10,000 bases of DNA from Chloroflexota bacterium (lineage in GTDB: Bacteria > Chloroflexota > Anaerolineae > Anaerolineales > Villigracilaceae). The notes under the pieces are model-generated. The model saw only the letters and a list, made by a program, of their open reading frames with translations. It was not told the DNA's origin and did no database searches. The DNA is taken from positions 1 through 10,000 of the forward strand of contig JAIWOB010000081.1 of the NCBI GenBank assembly GCA_020217065.1. The letters run 5' to 3'. Of the stretch, positions 6,203 through 10,000 are shown piece after piece (position 1 is the first letter of the stretch; every line of letters starts with the position of its first letter). Position numbers and translations under genes: made by a program.

Positions 6203-7456
6203 TCAATCCGCCCATGAATTTAAAAAACGCCGTTCTTCATCCAGCGAACCGATTTCCCCGTCCAGCCAGGCGGCGCGCAGCGCTGTAAGAATCTCTCCAT
6301 AACGCCGGCCAGGAGTAAGCCCGCGCGCTTTGAGGTCGCCGCCTGTGGTTATGGATTTTACATGCCGCCACTTGACTAAAAACTCTTTCAGAGCGGGTTC
6401 GCCGCTAACCAGCCAAAGAACATACACCGCAAGCGGCGGAAATTGTTCGAGATGGAAAGTCCACCCGCTTGGCTTGGAATTTTTGAACGACGCCAAATCC
6501 CGCCTCAGCCTGACTATGGATTCGCAAGCCCGATTCAACGCGGACGGAAAATTCAGCCGGCGGGAGAGCGATTCGACCGCGCTCAAAGTTGAATCCGCAA
6601 CCCAGAGCAGATAGCCAGCCGTAACCTCGTCGGCGGCGACGCCAAACTCCGCAGGGGGCGCAGATTTCAAAAACCGCGCATAATCCGCGTTGAAATTCGG
6701 CAGATTCAACGCTCTGAAAACGCCCAACTCATCCAGGCGGGCGAGCATGGCAAAAGAATTTTCCTCTTCGAAAATCAAATCGAATTCATGGCGAATGCGT
6801 TTGCCGCTGAGGGTTTGAAGAACGGCGAGAGAATCTGGATTGACAAGAGCGAAGGATGAAGGATGAAGGATGAAGGAATACCTTTTCTCGTAACGAATGG
6901 CGCGAAAGATGCGGGTTGGGTCGTCCATGAACGAGCGCGGATGCAGGGTGCGGATGCTTTTGCTTTTTAAGTCAGCCTGCCCGTTGAGCGGGTCGAACAA
7001 TCCGCCAAAATGAACGCCGTCCAGACGGATTGCCATGGCGTTGACGGTAAAGTCGCGGCGGCGCAGGTCGTCTTCGATGGCGGCGGGCTTGACGGTTGGC
7101 AGCGCGCCAGGGCGGGAATAGGTTTCAGAGCGGGCGGTGATGAGGTCTAAAGTCGAAGATTGAAGGTCGAAGGTTGAAGGCGGCGTCCAGACGGCGGTGC
7201 GAAATTTGCGGTGCGGCGTCAGTTTACCGCCGTATTTTTCCGCAAGGAGTTTGCCGAGCCGCAGAGCGTCTCCTTCGACGACAATGTCAAAGTCGTTGAT
7301 GGGCTGTCTCAGCAAAAGGTCGCGCACAAAGCCGCCGACGACATAGCACGGCATCCCTAAAGATTCGGCTTGGGAAGCAATCTCCAAGAGTAGATTTCGC
7401 TTGTCGGACGGAATCAATTTCGGGTCGCGCAGAAGGCGGGATAAATCCTTTTGCAT
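6203..7456 (-). CDS. CCA-adding enzyme / poly(A) polymerase family tRNA nucleotidyltransferase
   Basis: 417 aa, class II nucleotidyltransferase. The catalytic head has GGFVRD at 41-46 and DFDIVVEGD at 55-63, with D55 and D57 the metal-binding carboxylates. RRDFTVNAMAIRLDG (133-147) and DDPTRIFRAIRYEKR (178-192) are the flexible-neck and nucleotide-recognition regions. The C-terminal helical domain is less conserved. Members add CCA (or only CC or A) to tRNA 3' ends in the cytoplasm; which activity cannot be decided, since some bacteria split them between two enzymes. Two stretches look foreign to the family: residues about 93-102 (PSTFDLQSST) and 194-202 (SFILHPSSF), both encoded by heptanucleotide tandem repeats that keep the frame. 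The start ATG at 7456 has no strong ribosome binding site (AAGGG is about 15 bases away). Confidence 0.9.
   Translation of the reverse strand: MQKDLSRLLRDPKLIPSDKRNLLLEIASQAESLGMPCYVVGGFVRDLLLRQPINDFDIVVEGDALRLGKLLAEKYGGKLTPHRKFRTAVWTPPSTFDLQSSTLDLITARSETYSRPGALPTVKPAAIEDDLRRRDFTVNAMAIRLDGVHFGGLFDPLNGQADLKSKSIRTLHPRSFMDDPTRIFRAIRYEKRYSFILHPSSFALVNPDSLAVLQTLSGKRIRHEFDLIFEEENSFAMLARLDELGVFRALNLPNFNADYARFLKSAPPAEFGVAADEVTAGYLLWVADSTLSAVESLSRRLNFPSALNRACESIVRLRRDLASFKNSKPSGWTFHLEQFPPLAVYVLWLVSGEPALKEFLVKWRHVKSITTGGDLKARGLTPGRRYGEILTALRAAWLDGEIGSLDEERRFLNSWAD
6851..6877 (+). repeat. Heptanucleotide tandem repeat in the CCA-enzyme gene (tract 2)
   Basis: GAAGGAT repeated 3.9 times without error. 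It encodes residues 194-202 of the minus-strand protein, just after the conserved FRAIRYEKR motif. Confidence 0.95.
7153..7180 (+). repeat. Heptanucleotide tandem repeat in the CCA-enzyme gene (tract 1)
   Basis: Four heptamers of pattern TYGAAGR (TCGAAGA, TTGAAGG, TCGAAGG, TTGAAGG), with a worn fifth copy at 7146-7152. They encode residues 93-102, immediately before the conserved LDLITAR segment. Related to tract 2 by the shared GAAGG core. Confidence 0.9.
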
Positions 7457-7479
7457 AAAATCAATTTTACCCTTATAAT
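7451..7479 (+). promoter_or_regulatory. Promoter of the MazG-like gene leader
   Basis: Perfect TATAAT at 7474-7479 with TTGCAT (7451-7456, only TTG matching the -35 consensus) at 17-base spacing. It overlaps the start codon of the divergent CCA-enzyme gene. Predicted initiation is near 7486, right at an ATG at 7487. Confidence 0.5.
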
Positions 7480-7485
7480 TCGCCG

Positions 7486-7628
7486 CATGTTCAACGCAAA
7501 ACGCCCGACCCCATCCCCTCGCGCGTCAACGCCTTCCAGGTCTGGCTAGGTTCGATGGTTCGCGCTCCAACGGCTCCCAGACCTGGCGAGCCGTTTTTGT
7601 TTGAGAAGAACGCCTGACTGATAAAACC
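7486..7628 (+). promoter_or_regulatory. Leader with terminator and competing hairpin (attenuator-like)
   Basis: About 143-base leader of the MazG-like gene. A small ORF, ATG 7487 to TAG 7547-7549, encodes 20 residues rich in Pro, Ser, Arg and Thr (MFNAKRPTPSPRASTPSRSG). CCAGGTCTGG (7536-7545) is an exact reverse complement of CCAGACCTGG (7577-7586). Adding the flanks, 7528-7545 can pair imperfectly with 7577-7595, which takes up the loop and 3' arm of the terminator at 7569-7603. The two folds exclude each other, as in transcription attenuators. The small ORF ends right after the first arm, so a ribosome there would mask it. Ligand or signal unknown; no known riboswitch class recognised. Confidence 0.45.
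7569..7603 (+). terminator. Intrinsic terminator inside the leader
   Basis: 8-bp stem AACGGCTC (7569-7576) and GAGCCGTT (7588-7595). The 11-base loop contains CCAGACCTGG, which can add a short inner stem, and the T-rich run TTTTTGTTT follows. It lies 26 bases before the start codon of the MazG-like gene, so it must be bypassed for expression. Confidence 0.65.
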
Positions 7629-7937
7629 ATGGACATAAAACAACTCACCGAACAAATGCATGAACTGGTCAAATCCAAAGGCTGGTACGAGGCGGACAGC
7701 AAACGCCCGCAGACGCCGCGCAACCTGGCGGTATCGCTTTCCATCGAAGCGGCTGAGATTTTGGAACATTTTCAATTCGGCGAAGAAATCAAGGATAAGG
7801 AAGAGCTTGGCGGCGAACTGGCAGACGTGACCCTGTACCTGTTGCAACTGGCTTCGGTTTCAGGCATTGATTTAGAAGAAGCGGTTTTGAAAAAGATAGA
7901 AGCGAATAAAAGAAGAACCTGGGATGAAAAAAGTTAA
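7629..7937 (+). CDS. MazG-like nucleotide pyrophosphohydrolase
   Basis: 102 aa, single all-alpha NTP pyrophosphatase domain, close in size to the dCTPase/RS21-C6-like MazG relatives. The metal-binding pattern EXXE...EXXD is complete: E40, E43, E63 and D66 in SIEAAEILEHFQ and GGELADVTLYLLQLA. The N-terminal TPRNLAVSLSIEAAE helix is also typical. It should cleave (d)NTPs to the monophosphate and pyrophosphate, cleaning the nucleotide pool of modified or excess nucleotides. The exact nucleotide is unknown. The start ATG 7629 has no strong Shine-Dalgarno sequence. Expression is probably set by the attenuator-like leader upstream. The LOG-family gene follows after 21 bases and is likely co-transcribed. 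Confidence 0.9.
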   Translation: MDIKQLTEQMHELVKSKGWYEADSKRPQTPRNLAVSLSIEAAEILEHFQFGEEIKDKEELGGELADVTLYLLQLASVSGIDLEEAVLKKIEANKRRTWDEKS

Positions 7938-7958
7938 ACGTTGTTTGAAAGAGGAATT

Positions 7959-8489
7959 ATGAAAGTAACCGTATTTGGCGGCGCGCAACCGAAGGAAGGC
8001 TCGGCGGCTTATGAAGAAGCCCGCGAACTTGGCAGGCTGCTTGCCGGGCGCGGACACGTTGTTGCGACGGGCGGCTACATGGGAACGATGGAAGCCGTCT
8101 CGCGCGGAGCGTCCGAGGCGGGCGGACATGTCGTCGGCGTGACCTGCCAGGACATCGAAGATTGGCGCGGGTCAAAGGTCAATGTCTGGGTCAAGGAAGA
8201 AGTCAAAAAACAAACCCTGTTCGACAGATTGAAGGTTTTGATTGAAACCTGCGACGCCGCCATCGCCCTGCCCGGCGGACCTGGCACGCTGACTGAAATC
8301 TCGCTCATGTGGAATTTGATGATTGTGGAATCTCTGCCCCCCAGACCTCTCACGCTGGTCGGGAGCGGTTGGCGGTCCACTTTCGACCAGTTCTTCAAGG
8401 AATTTGAATCCTACATGCCCCTGCGTCAGCGAGAGTTGTTATACTTTGCAAAAGACGTGAAAACCGCCGTAGAAATAATCACCAAATAG
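7959..8489 (+). CDS. LOG-family protein (Rossmann-fold, PGGxGTxxE)
   Basis: 176 aa from ATG 7959. MKVTVFGGAQP opens the Rossmann fold, GGYMGTMEAVSRGA (38-51) is the first phosphate-binding loop, and LPGGPGTLTEISLMW (104-118) holds the family signature PGGxGTxxE. LOG proteins studied in plants, fungi and actinobacteria release free cytokinin-type bases from nucleoside 5'-monophosphates. Many bacterial members were misnamed lysine decarboxylases, and their natural nucleotide is unknown. An in-frame TTG at 7941 would add 6 residues. ATG 7959 is preferred because the homologous N-terminus starts there and GAGGAA (7951-7956) is directly upstream, though the spacing is short. Its coupling to a nucleotide pyrophosphohydrolase fits a nucleotide-salvage or sanitation pair: that enzyme makes monophosphates and this one could hydrolyse them. 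That link is inference. Confidence 0.85.
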   Translation: MKVTVFGGAQPKEGSAAYEEARELGRLLAGRGHVVATGGYMGTMEAVSRGASEAGGHVVGVTCQDIEDWRGSKVNVWVKEEVKKQTLFDRLKVLIETCDAAIALPGGPGTLTEISLMWNLMIVESLPPRPLTLVGSGWRSTFDQFFKEFESYMPLRQRELLYFAKDVKTAVEIITK

Positions 8490-8495
8490 ATTCCC

Positions 8496-8579
8496 GTCAT
8501 TGCGAGGGAGCGCGGCGACCGAAACAATCCCATCGTAAAAGAAGATTGCTTCGCCGCGACAAACGCGGCTCGCAATAAC
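8496..8579 (+). repeat. Hairpin-forming intergenic repeat (REP/MITE-like)
   Basis: 84-bp imperfect palindrome. The outer arms GTCATTGCGAG (8496-8506) and CTCGCAATAAC (8569-8579) match at 10 of 11 positions. Inner arms are CGCGGCGACCGAAACAATC (8511-8529) and GATTGCTTCGCCGCG (8544-8558). The sequence resembles the dispersed CGTCATTGCGAG...GAAGCAATC repeats seen in many bacterial genomes. It has no T tail, so is not a standard terminator, and it fills most of the gap between the LOG and proline-tRNA ligase genes. No ORF in it is credible. Confidence 0.75.
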
Positions 8580-8602
8580 ATAAACCCGAACAAGAGGAAA
8601 CA

Positions 8603-10000
8603 ATGGCTGAAGAAAAACTCACCCCCCGTTCCGAAGATTTTTCCGAGTGGTACAACCAACTCGTTTTACGCGCCGACCTGGCGGACTACGCCCCCGTGCG
8701 CGGCTGCATGGTGGTCAAGCCTTACGGCTGGGCGCTGTGGGAAAACATCACCGCCGCCCTCGACAGGCGTTTCAAGGAGACGGGTCACGTCAACGCGGCG
8801 TTTCCGACTCTGATTCCGATGTCGTTCTTCGAGAAAGAAAAGGAACATGTCGAAGGCTTTTCTCCTGAATTGGCGGTGGTCACCCACGGCGGCGGAGAAA
8901 AACTCGAAGAGCCGCTGGTCGTCCGTCCCACCTCCGAAACCATCATTGGCTACATGTACTCGAAGTGGGTCAAATCATGGCGCGACCTGCCCATTTTAAT
9001 CAATCAATGGGGCAGCGTCATGCGTTGGGAGCTTCGCACCAAACTCTTCCTGCGAACCGCCGAGTTTTACTGGCAGGAAGGTCACACCGCGCACGCCACC
9101 AAAGAAGAAGCGCTCGAAGAAACCTACCGCATCCTCGACGTTTATTACGATTTCGCCGTAAACGAAGCCGCCATCCCCGTCTTCAAGGGGACCAAGAGCG
9201 ACGCCGAACGCTTCGCGGGCGCGCAAATCACCACCTCCATCGAGGGCATGATGCAGGATAAGAAGGCGCTGCAATCCGCCACCTCGCATTATTTTGGCAC
9301 GAACTTTGCCAAAGCCTTTGAGATTCAATTCGTTAACCAGAATAACACCCTGCAATACGCCGAGACCACTTCGTGGGGACTTTCAACCCGCATGATTGGC
9401 GCCATCATCATGACTCACGGCGACGACCAGGGGCTGGTTCTGCCGCCCCGCCTCGCGCCGATTCAGGCGGTTATCGTCCCTATCTTCAAGACCGACGCGG
9501 AAAAATCCAAAGTGATGGAAGTTGCCGAGCGCGTTTTCAAGGAGCTCAAAGCCGCCGGCGTCCGCATCAAGATGGACGACCGCGACAACGTCAGCAGCGG
9601 TTTTAAGTTCAACGATTGGGAGATGCGCGGCGTGCCTGTCCGAATCGAGGTCGGTCCCAAGGATGTGGAAAAGGGAACCGTCGCCCTCGCCCGCCGCGAC
9701 AAGCCCGGCAAGGAAGGCAAGTCCTTTGCGCCGCAGGCGGGTTTAGAAGCCGCCGTCAACGGGCTGTTGGTCGAGATTCAGGCGTCTCTTCTCAAACGCG
9801 CCACCGAATTCCGCGACGCCAACATCCACGAGCCGAAGGATTATGAAGACTTGAAGAAAATCGTCCAGGACGGCTGGGCGTTTGCCTATTGGTGCGAAGC
9901 GCGGGAATGCGAAGCGAAGGTCAAGGAAGACACCAAAGCCACCACCCGCAACATTCCCTTCGAGCAGCCCGACAAGGAAGGCGTCTGTATCGTCTGCGGC
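8603..10000 (+). CDS. proS: Prolyl-tRNA synthetase, archaeal/eukaryotic type (3' end outside window)
   Basis: 466 codons without a stop, running past the window; the family is about 475-500 aa, so nearly complete. It attaches proline to tRNA-Pro in the cytoplasm. Class II catalytic signatures: RPTSETIIGYMYSKW (from R108), motif 2 RTAEFYWQEGHTAH (from R151), and motif 3 HGDDQGLVLPPRLAP (G273 to P286). An anticodon-binding domain follows from about residue 290 (APIQAVIVPIFK). The C-terminal region has C431, C436 and CIVCG (C462, C465), the zinc-binding tail of the archaeal/eukaryotic form. The bacterial-type editing insertion between motifs 2 and 3 is absent. The start ATG 8603 has AGAGGA at 8593-8598. 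The hairpin repeat separates it from the preceding genes. Confidence 0.96.
   Translation, partial: MAEEKLTPRSEDFSEWYNQLVLRADLADYAPVRGCMVVKPYGWALWENITAALDRRFKETGHVNAAFPTLIPMSFFEKEKEHVEGFSPELAVVTHGGGEKLEEPLVVRPTSETIIGYMYSKWVKSWRDLPILINQWGSVMRWELRTKLFLRTAEFYWQEGHTAHATKEEALEETYRILDVYYDFAVNEAAIPVFKGTKSDAERFAGAQITTSIEGMMQDKKALQSATSHYFGTNFAKAFEIQFVNQNNTLQYAETTSWGLSTRMIGAIIMTHGDDQGLVLPPRLAPIQAVIVPIFKTDAEKSKVMEVAERVFKELKAAGVRIKMDDRDNVSSGFKFNDWEMRGVPVRIEVGPKDVEKGTVALARRDKPGKEGKSFAPQAGLEAAVNGLLVEIQASLLKRATEFRDANIHEPKDYEDLKKIVQDGWAFAYWCEARECEAKVKEDTKATTRNIPFEQPDKEGVCIVCG

Noticed and set aside
5766..6302. 178-aa plus-strand ORF
   Set aside because: Antisense to the well-supported DUF2726 gene and the end of the CCA-enzyme gene; low-complexity, basic and without motifs.
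7491..7847. 118-aa minus-strand ORF across the leader and MazG-like gene
   Set aside because: Antisense to a clear EXXE/EXXD protein and crosses the terminator hairpin; no family features.

Overview
The window looks like chromosomal DNA of an uncultured Chloroflexota, most likely class Anaerolineae. This is inferred from protein style: a zinc-ribbon/one-TM/LysM protein with Pro-Thr linkers, an archaeal/eukaryotic-type prolyl-tRNA synthetase, and TATAAT boxes placed very close to start codons. No rRNA or tRNA gene is visible to confirm it.

Layout. (1) 36-2538: two plus-strand genes, a CNNM/CBS/CorC (HlyC-like) membrane protein and a zinc-ribbon LysM protein. (2) 2539 to about 5400: an accessory insert, more AT-rich than its flanks by eye, that reads as two integron-type gene cassettes in tandem. 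Cassette 1 holds a D12-class adenine-N6 DNA methyltransferase, a small HTH regulator and an unrecognised 153-aa ORF in the place where a restriction endonuclease usually sits. It ends in an attC-like site (4285-4428). Cassette 2 holds a PEP-mutase/isocitrate-lyase superfamily enzyme and ends in what looks like a half-preserved attC. The left edge of each cassette is complementary to the start of its own attC-like site, as cassette circularisation requires. No integrase gene is visible. (3) 5517-7456, minus strand: a DUF2726/zinc-ribbon protein and a CCA-adding-enzyme family nucleotidyltransferase carrying two in-frame heptanucleotide repeat tracts. (4) 7451-10000, plus strand: a promoter and a 150-base leader with competing hairpins (attenuator-like), a MazG-like nucleotide pyrophosphohydrolase, a LOG-family protein, a dispersed-type hairpin repeat and a prolyl-tRNA synthetase running off the window.

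How it works together. Two near-identical dyads (TTATGC-N7-GCATAA) lie in front of the methyltransferase and in front of the HTH gene. The first contains the -10 box of a good promoter. This fits a controller protein that represses the methyltransferase and itself, as in C-protein restriction-modification systems. A strong terminator separates the methyltransferase from the HTH/ORF pair. The rest of the window is housekeeping: tRNA maturation and charging, nucleotide-pool sanitation and envelope functions.
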